Shown: positions 26,601-35,785 of the stretch, piece after piece
How the letters are laid out: the number at the start of each line of letters is the position of its first letter
How positions within the stretch are numbered: the first letter of the stretch is position 1
NCBI RefSeq assembly: GCF_018613155.1
Contig: NZ_JAGGQU010000044.1
Location: 14,648-69,237, forward strand
From: Bacillus sp. ISL-55
Lineage (GTDB): Bacteria; Bacillota; Bacilli; Bacillales; Cytobacillaceae
Direction: 5' to 3'
Length of the DNA: 54,590 nt
Made by a program: the position numbers and the translations under genes
Notes under the pieces: model-generated
Told to the model about the DNA's origin: nothing
Seen by the model: the letters and a program-made list of their open reading frames with translations, nothing else
Databases searched by the model: none

Positions 26601-27185
26601 ATGCAGCTGGATAAAATTGTTGCTTTTCATAAAGCAATGGGGGACCCGACAAGGTTAAGAATAGTGGCTTTGCTAGCAAATGGGCCGCTTCATGGCCAGG
26701 CAATTGCCGGAAAGCTTGGCCTTACCCCTCCGACAATCACACATCATATAAAAAAATTGCGGGATATCAATGTTATCTTCGAGCGCAGGGACAAGAACAC
26801 AATTTATTTTCACTTAAATGAGTCATTAATCAAGCAACAGGCTCAAACACTTGGTAAGTGGATCGAGAAAAAGGAAGGGGAGGTGGAAGCAATGATTCAA
26901 CAGAATACCGAAAGACAAAAGGTTATCGAGAATTTCTTTACGAAAGACGGTAAATTAAAGAACATTCCGGCACAACGTAAAAAGAAACTAATGGTATTTG
27001 AATATATGGTCCGCGGGTTGAAGGCCGGAAAAAAATATCCGGAAAAGGAACTGAACGAATATATACAGAAGTTCCATGAGGATTATGCGACAATCAGAAG
27101 GGAATTCATCATCAATCACTATATGTATCGTGAAAATGCGATTTATGAAATGAATCCTGAAGAGATGTGGGCAAAACCGGAATGA
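26601..27185 (+). CDS. ArsR-family HTH regulator with DUF2087 domain
   Basis: 194 aa. A winged-helix domain (residues 1-75; LTPPTITHHIKKLRDINVIFERRDKNTIYFHL) resembles ArsR/SmtB repressors. The C-terminal DUF2087 region (about 120-185; MVFEYMVRGLKAGKKYPEKELNEYI, then REFIINHYMYRENAIYEM) is often found with such HTHs. No Cys-rich metal site is present, so a metal sensor is unlikely. Ligand and targets are unknown. Its terminator follows. The start is ATG 26601; GGAG at 26590 gives acceptable spacing. Confidence 0.88.
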   Translation: MQLDKIVAFHKAMGDPTRLRIVALLANGPLHGQAIAGKLGLTPPTITHHIKKLRDINVIFERRDKNTIYFHLNESLIKQQAQTLGKWIEKKEGEVEAMIQQNTERQKVIENFFTKDGKLKNIPAQRKKKLMVFEYMVRGLKAGKKYPEKELNEYIQKFHEDYATIRREFIINHYMYRENAIYEMNPEEMWAKPE

Positions 27186-27201
27186 TTTACAATACACAGT
27201 T

Positions 27202-27239
27202 AAAACCGCCTAAGGCTTTGTCCCTGGCGGTTTTGTTGT
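27202..27239 (+). terminator. Terminator of the ArsR/DUF2087 gene
   Basis: AAAACCGCC / GGCGGTTTT, 15-nt loop, then GTTGTT. Confidence 0.8.
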
Positions 27240-27276
27240 TAAATATAAAATAAACTGATTGTGATAACTTCAATTG

Positions 27277-27549
27277 GTTTTCTTAATCCAGCTCCAGCGC
27301 CTAGCCCCTCGAGTCGCTTCGGTCCGCCCAATGAAGTTAAAGAACGACTTCACAGTCAGGCACTCTGAGGCACACGATGTGCTAGACCCGCCAGCCACAG
27401 GACGTGGCGTTTTCGGCGGGCAGCGCTTGTCGGAGTTGGGCAGTCGCCTCCGCTTTTCGTTTTCGGTCCGCCCAATGAAGTCAAAGAACGACTTCACCGG
27501 TCGGTCCTCCAGCGCTTGTCGGGGCTGAACGAGTCGCCTCCGCTTTTTG
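27277..27549 (+). repeat. Hairpin-rich intergenic element, copy 3 (full element plus partial tandem unit)
   Basis: A full element (27277 to about 27460) from GGTTTTCTTAATCCAGCTCC through AATGAAGTTAAAGAACGACT, GACCCGCCAGCCACAGGACG and CGGGCAGCGCTTGTCGG to CTCCGCTTTTC. A second short-form unit follows (about 27462-27549) with CCGCCCAATGAAGTCAAAGA and no central hairpin. It abuts the end of mtnU and overlaps no gene. Confidence 0.85.
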
Positions 27550-27551
27550 TA

Positions 27552-28337
27552 TTAATACAATTCAGGCCGGCGATCAGTGAAGATGGGGATTTTACTTCTT
27601 GCTTCCTTAACCTCATCAAGGTCGATTTCTGCAATGAGGATTTCCTCATCTTCTCCACCTTCTGCAATCACGTCACCCCATGGGCCAATCACCATGGAAT
27701 GGCCAGCGAATTTATTGTTGGGGTCTGAACCTGCCCGGTTGCAGGCTATAACAAAGCATTGGTTCTCAATCGCACGGGCGATGAGCAATGCCCGCCAGTG
27801 TTCTAAACGCTGGATGGGCCATTCAGCAACAACAAACATGGCTTCGACTCCCTGGAGTGCATGGGCACGGACCCATTCCGGGAACCGGATATCATAGCAA
27901 ATCAGGCCGGCAAATTTGTGGTTATCTAAAGAAAATAACCCTTTTTCCTTTCCTGCAGCCAGATACAGATGCTCATCCATGAGCTTGAACAAGTGGAGCT
28001 TGCTGTATATTCCTGCCTGCTCACCTTTTTTGTCGAACACAAGCAGTGTATTTTCTATGCCAGCTTCTGTTTTATTGGCAACAGAACCGCCAATAAAATG
28101 GGAATTGTATTTCTCAGCTGCATCCTTGAAAAACACTTTGGCTTCTTGTGCTTCTTCTTCTGCAGTGCCTTTTAAATTATCGAGATCATATCCGGTAGTC
28201 CAGAGCTCGGGAAGGACAATGATATCAGGTTTTTGAGCATTTGCCTTGTCGATCAGTTCGGAGGCTTTTTTGTAATTTTGCTCAGGATTCCCAAAGGCAA
28301 TGTCCATTTGCAGGCATGCTATTTTATATTTCATCAT
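27552..28337 (-). CDS. mtnU: Omega-amidase-type carbon-nitrogen hydrolase MtnU
   Basis: 261 aa nitrilase-superfamily amidase. The Glu-Lys-Cys triad is visible in order: Glu of IVLPELW (near 43), Lys of YSKLHLFK (near 110), and Cys of GLICYDIRFPE (near 145). In methionine salvage it is thought to hydrolyse 2-oxoglutaramate produced when glutamine donates its amino group to the keto acid, pulling the MtnE reaction forward. It is divergent from mtnE, as in B. subtilis. Two consecutive ATGs are at the start; the first is used. Confidence 0.92.
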   Translation of the reverse strand: MMKYKIACLQMDIAFGNPEQNYKKASELIDKANAQKPDIIVLPELWTTGYDLDNLKGTAEEEAQEAKVFFKDAAEKYNSHFIGGSVANKTEAGIENTLLVFDKKGEQAGIYSKLHLFKLMDEHLYLAAGKEKGLFSLDNHKFAGLICYDIRFPEWVRAHALQGVEAMFVVAEWPIQRLEHWRALLIARAIENQCFVIACNRAGSDPNNKFAGHSMVIGPWGDVIAEGGEDEEILIAEIDLDEVKEARSKIPIFTDRRPELY

Positions 28338-28461
28338 TAAACACCGCCATACTTTCTGAAAATTATATCTTTACAAGTTACTATTTACGTTATATCATTT
28401 GTGACTAGAATTTCAAATTAAAATTTTTAAATACTAATATATTTCCTAAGCAGGTGAGAAA

Positions 28462-29637
28462 ATGGAATTCGCACAATCAGATTTATTGAAAAACCTGCCC
28501 AAGCAGTTTTTTGCTTCACTCGTGCAAAAAGTGGGCGCATATACTGAAAAAGGGGCAGATGTTATAAATCTTGGACAGGGAAACCCTGACCAACCGACTC
28601 CACAGCACATCGTTGAAAAGTTGAAGCAAGCTGGAGATAATCCGGCTAATCATAAGTATCCGCCGTTCAGGGGATTGCCTTCGCTGAAGGAAGCTGCAGC
28701 AGCATTTTATAAAAGGGAGTATGGAGTCGATCTTGATCCAGAAGAAGAGATTGCCATATTATTCGGTGGCAAGGCTGGCCTGGTTGAAATTCCTCAATGC
28801 CTGTTGAATCCCGGGGACACCATTCTCGTTCCAGATCCCGGCTACCCTGACTATTTATCTGGAGTCGAACTTGCAAAGGCAAAAATGGTGACCATGCCCC
28901 TAAGAGAAGAGAATGACTTTTTGCCTGATTATGCTGAATTATATGCAGAGGATTTGGATCAGGCAAAACTGATGCTTCTGAACTACCCCAATAATCCTAC
29001 GGGTGCAGTGGCACATCAGGAATTTTTTGATCAGACAATCGAGCTGGCACGAAAAAATGAAATTTGTGTTGTCCACGATTTCGCGTATGGAGCGATTGGC
29101 TTTGACGGAAAGAGACCACAAAGCTTTTTACAGTCAGAGGGTGCCAAAGAAGTAGGAATCGAAATTTATACGCTCTCAAAAACGTATAATATGGCTGGAT
29201 GGCGCGTTGGCTTTGCAGCGGGGAATAAGAGCGTGATTGCCGCGATCAACTTGCTTCAGGACCATATGTATGTCAGCCTGTTTGGTGCTGTCCAGGAAGC
29301 TGCAGCAGAAGCTTTGCTTGGACCGCAGGAATGTGTTGCTGAATTAAATGATTTATACGAATCAAGAAGAAATATCCTCATTGATGGTCTGAAAAATATT
29401 GGCTGGCAGGTCGCTGCTCCAAAAGGGTCGTTTTTTGCCTGGCTTAAGGTTCCGGAACACTACACTTCGGTTGAATTCGCGGATTTCCTGCTCGAAAAAG
29501 CACATATTGCAGTTGCGCCTGGTGTAGGATTTGGTGAATATGGAGAGGGATTTGTGAGAGTTGGATTGCTGAGCTCCGAGGAGAGATTGCAAGAAGCAGT
29601 CAGCAGAATTGAAAGCTTGGAAGTTTTCAAAAAATAG
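28462..29637 (+). CDS. mtnE: Aminotransferase MtnE (methionine salvage)
   Basis: PLP-dependent class I/II aminotransferase, 391 aa, converting 4-methylthio-2-oxobutyrate to methionine, probably with glutamine as donor. The PLP Lys is K240 in YTLSKTYNMAGWRVGF; other contacts are NYPNNPTGAV (about 174-183), HDFAYGAIGFDG and the final RVGLLS arginine. RBS GCAGGTGAG lies before ATG 28462. It is monocistronic; the promoter of the S-box operon begins right at its stop codon. No S-box was seen upstream of mtnE itself. Confidence 0.93.
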   Translation: MEFAQSDLLKNLPKQFFASLVQKVGAYTEKGADVINLGQGNPDQPTPQHIVEKLKQAGDNPANHKYPPFRGLPSLKEAAAAFYKREYGVDLDPEEEIAILFGGKAGLVEIPQCLLNPGDTILVPDPGYPDYLSGVELAKAKMVTMPLREENDFLPDYAELYAEDLDQAKLMLLNYPNNPTGAVAHQEFFDQTIELARKNEICVVHDFAYGAIGFDGKRPQSFLQSEGAKEVGIEIYTLSKTYNMAGWRVGFAAGNKSVIAAINLLQDHMYVSLFGAVQEAAAEALLGPQECVAELNDLYESRRNILIDGLKNIGWQVAAPKGSFFAWLKVPEHYTSVEFADFLLEKAHIAVAPGVGFGEYGEGFVRVGLLSSEERLQEAVSRIESLEVFKK

Positions 29638-29666
29638 TTGACATTGATTAGTGAACCTGACATAAT
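29638..29666 (+). promoter_or_regulatory. Sigma-A promoter of the mtnWXBD operon
   Basis: TTGACA (29638-29643), exactly 17 nt, CATAAT (29661-29666). The -35 directly follows the mtnE stop codon. Confidence 0.85.
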
Positions 29667-29716
29667 CCTAATTAATAAATTTACTTTAACCAATTAAATA
29701 ACTTGATTAAATTATT

Positions 29717-29869
29717 TTCTTATCAAGAGCAGGCGGAGGGACGAGCCCGATGAAGCCCGGCAACCGATCCAGCATTAGCTGGGCACGGTGCTAATTCTTG
29801 CAGCGAAAGCTGAAAGATGAGAAGAGTTTAGTGTATTTTCTAACCTCTTCTTTGTGAAGAGGTTTTTTT
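29717..29869 (+). promoter_or_regulatory. SAM-I (S-box) riboswitch with terminator
   Basis: Canonical aptamer: AGAGCAGGCGGAGGGACG, GCCCGATGAAGCCCGGCAAC, then GCACGGTGCTAATTCTTGC and AAAGATGAG closing P1. The terminator is AACCTCTTC / GAAGAGGTT (29842-29865) with T7. The 3' P1 strand (GATGAGAAGAG) can pair alternatively with CTCTTC to form the antiterminator. High SAM therefore stops transcription of mtnWXBD. Confidence 0.97.
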
Positions 29870-29914
29870 ATGTTTATTACTGAAATCTAGATGTTTTGAA
29901 AGGATTTGATCTTC

Positions 29915-31138
29915 ATGAGTGAAATTACAGCAACATATATCGTCCATGATGCCAAACATAACCCGGAGAAAAAAGCAGAGGGCATCGCGCTTGGATTGAC
30001 AGTGGGATCCTGGACAGATTTGCCTGAATTGGACCAAAAACAATTAAAAAAACATAAGGGAAGAGTTGTTTCTGTAGAAGGTTCTGGCCTGGACACCAAT
30101 TCAGAAACAGTGGCAACAATCAAAATCGCTTATCCTTCCATCAATTTCTCACCGGACCTGCCAGCCATTCTCACAACTGTATTTGGAAAACTATCGCTCG
30201 ATGGCAAGGTGAAGCTGGTAGACCTTGAATTCGGAAAAGAATTAAAAAAGGAATTCCCAGGTCCGCGCTTTGGAATTGAAGGAATAAGGAGAAAACTTGG
30301 CGTCTACGACCGGCCATTGCTTATGAGTATCTTTAAAGGCGTCATTGGAAGGGACATGGAGTTTCTGTTAAAGCAGCTAAAAGAACAAAGCCTTGGTGGA
30401 GTTGATCTGATCAAGGATGATGAAATTCTGTTTGATAATGAACTTACTCCTTTTGATAAGAGAATCACTCTTGGGAAAGAGGTTCTTGATGAAGTCTATG
30501 AGTCTACTGGACACAGAACCTTATATGCTGCCAACCTGACAGGAAGGACCACACAGCTTAGGGATAAAGCGAGAAAAGCGGCTGAGCTTGGAGCCGACGC
30601 CCTGTTGTTCAATGTGTTCGCCTACGGTTTGGATGTCTTGCAGGAACTTAGGGAAGATGACGAAATCGGAATTCCAATCATGGCTCACCCGGCCGTAAGT
30701 GGTGCTTTCACTTCAGCCGAAGAATATGGTTTTTCACATTCATTGCTTCTGGGAAAATTACTCCGCTATGCCGGAGCAGACTTCTCGCTGTTTCCGTCAC
30801 CTTATGGAAGTGTGGCCCTCGAAAAGCAGCAGGCGATATCAATAGCCGATGCACTGACTGCAGAGGATCACTTCAAAAAGTCATTCCCGGTTCCGTCAGC
30901 AGGTATCCATCCAGGAATGGTCCCATTGCTTGTAAAAGATTTCGGAATAGATTCAATCATTAATGCGGGTGGAGGCGTCCATGGTCATCCTGGTGGAGCG
31001 CAGGGGGGCGGCAAGGCTTTCAGGCAGGCCATTGAAACAGTTCTTCAAGGAAAAACGCTTGAAGAAGGCGCCATCGAACATGAAGAGTTGAAAATTGCTA
31101 TAGGTCTTTGGGGTTCAGCCGAGGCGGTGGCAAAATGA
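29915..31138 (+). CDS. mtnW: 2,3-diketo-5-methylthiopentyl-1-phosphate enolase
   Basis: RuBisCO-like protein, 407 aa, tautomerising diketo-methylthiopentyl phosphate in methionine salvage. The carboxylation-lysine motif is [10 protein letters not shown] (161-170, Lys167); the phosphate-binding end [19 protein letters not shown] is near 355-375. The start is ATG 29915, ten nt after GAAAGGA; a TTG three codons earlier is too close to that site. First gene of the S-box operon; it overlaps mtnX (ATGA). Confidence 0.95.
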   Translation: MSEITATYIVHDAKHNPEKKAEGIALGLTVGSWTDLPELDQKQLKKHKGRVVSVEGSGLDTNSETVATIKIAYPSINFSPDLPAILTTVFGKLSLDGKVKLVDLEFGKELKKEFPGPRFGIEGIRRKLGVYDRPLLMSIFKGVIGRDMEFLLKQLKEQSLGGVDLIKDDEILFDNELTPFDKRITLGKEVLDEVYESTGHRTLYAANLTGRTTQLRDKARKAAELGADALLFNVFAYGLDVLQELREDDEIGIPIMAHPAVSGAFTSAEEYGFSHSLLLGKLLRYAGADFSLFPSPYGSVALEKQQAISIADALTAEDHFKKSFPVPSAGIHPGMVPLLVKDFGIDSIINAGGGVHGHPGGAQGGGKAFRQAIETVLQGKTLEEGAIEHEELKIAIGLWGSAEAVAK

Positions 31139-31797
31139 GCCGGCCAGTGATTTTTTGTGACTTCGACGGAACCGTAACTGAAAAGGATAATATCATCGCG
31201 ATCATGAATGAATTTGGTCCTGAAGGATGGGACGAAATAAAGGAAGCAGTTCTTGATCGCAGCATTTCCATAAGGGAAGGCGTGGGGAAAATGTTTTCCC
31301 TGCTCCCCGTCCACCTTAAAGATGAAATCATTGAATTTGCCATTAAGAATGCAAGGATTCGCCCTGGTTTTCAGGAATTCCTCGATTATGCCAGTGATGA
31401 AGGAATTCCTGTATATATCGTAAGCGGCGGAATTGATTTTTTCATAGAGCCCATCATCCAACAGTTTGGCCCAATTGCAGAAATTTACTGCAATGGTTCT
31501 GATTTTTCAGGAAAAACAATCAGCATTGAATGGCCCAACAGCTGTGATGAACATTGTTCAAATGATTGCGGCTGCTGCAAACCATCAATCATGAGAAAGT
31601 TAGAACAAGGCGGAGCCTTTAAAATCGTCATTGGTGACTCCGTTACCGATCTTGAAGCCGCAAAACAAGCAGACTTGGTGCTGGCGAGAGATTACTTGAA
31701 GGATAAATGTGAAGAGTGGCAGATTCGTCATTTGCCATTTGAAACTTTTTTTGACTGCATTGAAGCTCTTAAAACTGAAACTGGGGTGAAAAGATGA
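31135..31797 (+). CDS. mtnX: 2-hydroxy-3-keto-5-methylthiopentenyl-1-phosphate phosphatase
   Basis: HAD-family phosphatase, 220 aa. Motif I DFDGT (near 10-14), motif II IVSGG (near 98) and motif [19 protein letters not shown] (near 165) are all present. It also has a small Cys cluster ([15 protein letters not shown]) typical of MtnX. ATG overlaps the mtnW stop and its own end overlaps mtnB, so the three genes are translationally coupled. Confidence 0.95.
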   Translation: MSRPVIFCDFDGTVTEKDNIIAIMNEFGPEGWDEIKEAVLDRSISIREGVGKMFSLLPVHLKDEIIEFAIKNARIRPGFQEFLDYASDEGIPVYIVSGGIDFFIEPIIQQFGPIAEIYCNGSDFSGKTISIEWPNSCDEHCSNDCGCCKPSIMRKLEQGGAFKIVIGDSVTDLEAAKQADLVLARDYLKDKCEEWQIRHLPFETFFDCIEALKTETGVKR

Positions 31798-32429
31798 GCA
31801 TTTTAGAATCGAAGTGGGAAGAATTGGCGGATGTAAAAGCTGAACTTGCTGAACGTGATTGGTTTATGGGAACGAGCGGTAACCTTGCGATTAAAGTAAA
31901 CAGCGACCCGGTGCAATTCCTTGTGACGGCAAGCGGAAAGGATAAGCGGAAAAGAACGGATGAGGACTTTTTGCTTGTTGACCAATTCGGCCGTCCGGTG
32001 GAGGATACCCATTTGAAGCCTTCTGCTGAAACATTGCTCCATGTAGAGGTATACAGGAAGACCAACGCTGGATGCAGCCTCCATGTCCATACGATTGATA
32101 ACAATGTCATCTCTGAGGTTTATGGAGACCGGGGTGAGGTGCAATTCCAGGGCCAGGAACTAATTAAGGCTTTCAACATTTGGGAGGAAGATGCTGTCCT
32201 CAAAATTCCCATTATTCCAAATTATGCGCATATCCCTACCCTTGCTAAAGCTTTCTCAGAGCATGCAAAAGGAGACACCGGAGCAGTATTGATCCGTAAC
32301 CATGGCATCACAGTCTGGGGAAGGAACGCATTTGAAGCTAAGAAAATTCTCGAGGCTACTGAGTTTTTATTCCGCTACCAGTTAAGATTACTGGAGCACA
32401 AGCCATTCCAATTATTCAAGGTAGTTTAA
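31794..32429 (+). CDS. mtnB: Methylthioribulose-1-phosphate dehydratase
   Basis: Class II aldolase/adducin fold, 211 aa, zinc-dependent. Zn ligands are visible as SLHVHTID (His-x-His near 97-99) and NHGITVWG (late His); TSGNLAIKV is the phosphate loop. It dehydrates methylthioribulose-1-phosphate, made by MtnA. Coupled to mtnX by ATGA. Confidence 0.94.
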   Translation: MSILESKWEELADVKAELAERDWFMGTSGNLAIKVNSDPVQFLVTASGKDKRKRTDEDFLLVDQFGRPVEDTHLKPSAETLLHVEVYRKTNAGCSLHVHTIDNNVISEVYGDRGEVQFQGQELIKAFNIWEEDAVLKIPIIPNYAHIPTLAKAFSEHAKGDTGAVLIRNHGITVWGRNAFEAKKILEATEFLFRYQLRLLEHKPFQLFKVV

Positions 32430-32493
32430 TCTGGTTCTTTAGAGCAGATTTCATTAGGAAGAAGAAAGATATTATAAAAAGGGAGAGATTCAC

Positions 32494-33027
32494 ATGGCAT
32501 ATATCGTAAAGCAAAACACACAGGAAAAAATCGTTGATGAGCAGCAGGTAGAATCATTTTTGAACGCACAGGAAGTTATCTATGAAAAGTGGGATATCAA
32601 TAAGCTCCCAGCAAACCTTCAGGAAAAGTTCCTTTTGACTGATGATGAAAAACAGCAGATTCTCGAAGCCTTCAAAACCGAGATTGAAGACATTTCTGCA
32701 CGCAGAGGCTACAAAGCTCAGGACGTCATTTCATTGTCTGACAATACACCGAATCTTGACCAGCTGCTTGCCAATTTCAAGCAGGAACACCACCACACAG
32801 ATGATGAAGTAAGATTCATCGTCAGCGGCCATGGAGTATTTGTCATCCAGGACAGAGAAGGAGAATTTTTTGAAGTGTTCCTGAATCCAGGAGATCTGAT
32901 CTCCGTGCCTGAAAATACTCGTCATTACTTCACGCTTCAGGATGACCGCCAGGTAGTTGCGGTAAGAATTTTCGTGACAACTGAAGGCTGGGTTCCGATT
33001 TATGAAGAGGAAAAAGTAAGCCAGTAA
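32494..33027 (+). CDS. mtnD: Acireductone dioxygenase
   Basis: Cupin metalloenzyme, 177 aa, cleaving the acireductone to 4-methylthio-2-oxobutyrate plus formate (Fe form) or to off-pathway products with CO (Ni form). The metal site is HHHTDDEVRF (His-x-His-x4-Glu, about 96-104) plus the later His of PENTRHYFTL. It is last in the operon, 64 nt after mtnB with its own AAAGGGAGAG. No clear terminator follows. Confidence 0.95.
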   Translation: MAYIVKQNTQEKIVDEQQVESFLNAQEVIYEKWDINKLPANLQEKFLLTDDEKQQILEAFKTEIEDISARRGYKAQDVISLSDNTPNLDQLLANFKQEHHHTDDEVRFIVSGHGVFVIQDREGEFFEVFLNPGDLISVPENTRHYFTLQDDRQVVAVRIFVTTEGWVPIYEEEKVSQ

Positions 33028-33097
33028 TCACGAGGAGCGCAAACATTGTCGAAGAAAAAATTATTTGCGGTGAATATTGTCTTATTTTGCGAATCTA

Positions 33098-33126
33098 TTT
33101 ACAATCAAACAAGCATTTGCCATAAT
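33098..33126 (+). promoter_or_regulatory. Sigma-A promoter of the spo0E-like gene
   Basis: TTTACA, 17 nt, CATAAT (33121-33126), about 55 nt before the GTG start. Confidence 0.7.
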
Positions 33127-33182
33127 TCTTCAAGTAAACTTTTATTTATTTAAGGAATTAAAGTAGTAGAGGAGATATTGAC

Positions 33183-33428
33183 GTGTATCATTCGAAAAAT
33201 GCTTTGTTAAAAGAAATTGATCGTGCCAGGGAATTGATGGTGGCTGCTGCAATGGAATCTGGATACACGAGTGAGGAAACAATTTATCGAAGCCAGGAGC
33301 TAGACCGTCTGATTTACGAATATCAAACTTTATGCAGAGAGACGGAAATACAGCGGCAAAAAGCAAAAGTTTTATTTAGGCAAATGATCCTGCTGACAAA
33401 GAAACAATATATTTTAGCGCATGCGTGA
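33183..33428 (+). CDS. spo0E: Spo0E-family aspartyl-phosphate phosphatase
   Basis: 81 aa helical-hairpin protein with the family signature SQELDRLIYEYQ near residues 39-50. Spo0E-type proteins dephosphorylate Spo0A~P and delay sporulation. It starts at GTG 33183, 8 nt after AGGAG. The position right after mtnD fits spo0E of B. subtilis. As a phosphatase acting on the phosphorelay it would oppose the PAS kinase encoded 8 kb upstream. Confidence 0.9.
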   Translation: MYHSKNALLKEIDRARELMVAAAMESGYTSEETIYRSQELDRLIYEYQTLCRETEIQRQKAKVLFRQMILLTKKQYILAHA

Positions 33429-33445
33429 TAACATTACCTCATATC

Positions 33446-33484
33446 GAAAAAATTAGCCACTGCCAGGAAACCGGCGGTGGCTAA
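33446..33484 (-). terminator. Minus-strand terminator without an assigned gene
   Basis: TTAGCCACtGCC / GGCgGTGGCTAA, 12-bp stem. The T6 run exists only on the minus strand (AAAAAA 33447-33452 on plus), so it ends transcription coming from about 33.5-33.7 kb. No convincing intact gene lies there. Confidence 0.75.
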
Positions 33485-33486
33485 AA

Positions 33487-33904
33487 TGTTTCTATAAGGT
33501 GATTTCAATTGAATATCCCCCAGGTTCTTTCCAGCCCTCCGCCAATAATTTAACAATTTGCTCAATTTTTCACGTGAAAGTTGCTTTGTGTGATATTTAT
33601 CATATTTTTTAATTTGTATTTTATATATTTTTAACATAGATAGGTTTTTATATCACCATGCGAATCACTCCATCATCATCTACATTTCAACGCACTGTCA
33701 TCGTATAAAACTATAAGTTCATCAATGTCATAACCTCATTTTTTTACCATTAGAAATACAATTTTGCTTTCCGTTTTTTTAATTGTTGGTACTATGCATG
33801 TAATGCGATTCATATATCGTACTACATAGCATTTTATTTTTTAACTGCCAAAGTAATCGCTTACAAGTTAATAGTTTTACATTTTGAGGAGGGGAAAAGA
33901 GAGT
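33487..33904. other. Gene-poor region between spo0E and fixA
   Basis: Very A+T-rich. On the minus strand the frame starting ATGATAAATATCACACAAAG gives only 13 residues. One base out of frame, a further 26 codons (reading ...EQIVKLLAEGWKEPGGYSIE) run to a stop at about 33497, so a frameshifted small gene of ~37 aa is possible. A cre-like site lies at 33852. Otherwise nothing. Confidence 0.4.
33852..33865 (+). promoter_or_regulatory. cre-like site upstream of fixABCX
   Basis: AGTAATCGCTTACA matches the CcpA cre consensus at all but the first position; it is 40 nt before the fixA start. It suggests carbon-catabolite repression of the ETF operon. Confidence 0.5.
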
Positions 33905-34732
33905 ATGCACATTGTCGTATGTGTCAAGCAAGTGCCCGATACAAAGATCATTAAAATCAATCCTAAGACAAATACTCTGGACAGGCGAAGCGCACCAGCA
34001 ATTTTGAACCCTTATGACGCACATGCTGTACAGGAAGCAGTCAAAATCAGGAACAAAACCGGCGGAACGATTTCCGTTCTTTCAATGGGACCGCCCCAGG
34101 CAGTAGCAGTTATAAAGAAAAGCGTTGAAATTGGCGCAAACCGCGGATATCTGATTTCTGACAGGGCATTCGCAGGGGCAGATACCCTGGCTACAAGCTA
34201 TGCGCTCTCCAAAGCGCTTGAAAAAATATCGAAGGATAATCCGATTGACCTTGTAATCTGCGGGAAGCATGCGATTGATGGGGATACCGGACAGGTAGGG
34301 CCAGGAATTGCCCGCAGGCTGGATATACCGCCAATTACGAATGTTATCGAAGTTTCAGAGGTTAATAAAGCAGAAAAATATGTTCATATCAAGCGTAAGC
34401 AAATCGATGGATACGAAGTTATTCAATCACAGCTTCCTTGCTTACTGACTGTTGAAAAGGAGATCAATGACATAGAGTATGCTCCGCTTACAAATATGAT
34501 CAATGCGGCACGTTATGAACCGATTATCTGGTCTGTGAATGATCTTGAGGAAGTTGACAAGACACAGCTGGGTTTAAAAGGATCTCCAACGATTGTTGGC
34601 AAGATGTTCAGTCCTCCAAAGCTTGAAGGCGGAAAAAGAATTGAAGGCAACTCCGATTCTCAGGTAGAACAGCTTATGGGAGTTTTAATGGAAAGAAAAG
34701 ATTTATTAAAAATAAAAACAGCCAACTCTTGA
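33905..34732 (+). CDS. fixA: Electron transfer flavoprotein beta subunit (FixA)
   Basis: 275 aa. ETF beta fold: N-terminal IVVCVKQVPDTKIIKINPK, AVQEAVKIR, then the ETF-beta signature region (CGKHAIDGDTGQVGPGIA near 120). It carries an AMP (or second FAD in bifurcating types) and pairs with FixB. The start is ATG 33905 after GAGGAGGGG. First gene of fixABCX; 27 nt separate it from fixB. Confidence 0.92.
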   Translation: MHIVVCVKQVPDTKIIKINPKTNTLDRRSAPAILNPYDAHAVQEAVKIRNKTGGTISVLSMGPPQAVAVIKKSVEIGANRGYLISDRAFAGADTLATSYALSKALEKISKDNPIDLVICGKHAIDGDTGQVGPGIARRLDIPPITNVIEVSEVNKAEKYVHIKRKQIDGYEVIQSQLPCLLTVEKEINDIEYAPLTNMINAARYEPIIWSVNDLEEVDKTQLGLKGSPTIVGKMFSPPKLEGGKRIEGNSDSQVEQLMGVLMERKDLLKIKTANS

Positions 34733-34759
34733 TTCCGATTATAAAGGGGGAATAGCAGG

Positions 34760-35785
34760 ATGGAAGAAAACCAGGGAGTCTGGGTATTCATTGAAGTAAA
34801 TGATGGAATTATTGAAGGTGTTTCACTGGAATTACTGGGTGCGGGAAGGAAGCTTGCAGACAAGCTGGAAGTTCCGCTTTCCGGAGTGATGCTCGGTGAA
34901 GGTGTCATGCCTTTAGCTAATGAAGTAATCTATGCTGGCGCAGATCAAGTCTATGTTGTTGATCATCCGGTACTGAAGAATTATCGGACTGAATCATATA
35001 TGAAGGGTGTCTGTATACTGGCTGAAAAATATAAGCCGGAAATCTTCCTTTATGGAGCAACGCCAAATGGCAAAGACCTGGCGAGTGCTGTTGCAACAGA
35101 TTTAAGTACAGGTTTGACAGCTGATACGACGATGCTCGATGTCGATGTTGAGAAAAGATTGCTTGAGGCTAGCCGTCCTGCATTTGGCGGAAATATCATG
35201 GCTACGATTCTATGTAAAAAACACAGGCCGCAAATGGCAACGGTACGCCCAAAGGTGATGAAAGCCCTCGAAACGGATGAAGACAGGAAGGGAGTCATCA
35301 TCGAAGAAGAGTTAGAACTTCGGGAAGAAGATATGCGCACTAAAGTGCTTAAAATTGTGAAGGATGTAACAAAAAAAGCAAGCCTTGCAGAAGCCCATGT
35401 TATCGTGGCCGGCGGAAAAGGACTAGGAGACATTCAGGGATTCCAGCTGATTCATGAGCTGGCCGAAGTAATTGGTGCGAGTGTCGGTGGCACAAGGGAT
35501 GTCGTTGAGGCGGGCTGGCTGAAGCATGAGCAGCAAGTTGGCCAGACCGGCGAGACTGTCACTCCGAAAATATATTTTGCTATCGGAATTTCAGGGGCAA
35601 TTCAGCATGTTGAAGGAATGAAAAACTCTGAGCTGATTATCGCAATTAACAAGGACCCGAACGCTCCAATTTTCGATGTTGCCACCTATGGCATTGTCGG
35701 TGATGCAATGGAAATTGTGCCTAAACTAATCAAGCAGTTCAAAGAGCTCAGCAAAGAGAAGGGCGGGGAAATGAGCTATGTCTGA
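34760..35785 (+). CDS. fixB: Electron transfer flavoprotein alpha subunit (FixB)
   Basis: 341 aa, the FAD-binding ETF subunit. The C-terminal FAD domain is clear: VGGTRDVVEAGWL (about 240-252), QVGQTGETVTPKIYFAIGISG and INKDPNAPIFDVATYGIVGD. It forms a heterodimer with FixA and delivers electrons to FixC. Overlaps fixC by 8 bp. Confidence 0.94.
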   Translation: MEENQGVWVFIEVNDGIIEGVSLELLGAGRKLADKLEVPLSGVMLGEGVMPLANEVIYAGADQVYVVDHPVLKNYRTESYMKGVCILAEKYKPEIFLYGATPNGKDLASAVATDLSTGLTADTTMLDVDVEKRLLEASRPAFGGNIMATILCKKHRPQMATVRPKVMKALETDEDRKGVIIEEELELREEDMRTKVLKIVKDVTKKASLAEAHVIVAGGKGLGDIQGFQLIHELAEVIGASVGGTRDVVEAGWLKHEQQVGQTGETVTPKIYFAIGISGAIQHVEGMKNSELIIAINKDPNAPIFDVATYGIVGDAMEIVPKLIKQFKELSKEKGGEMSYV

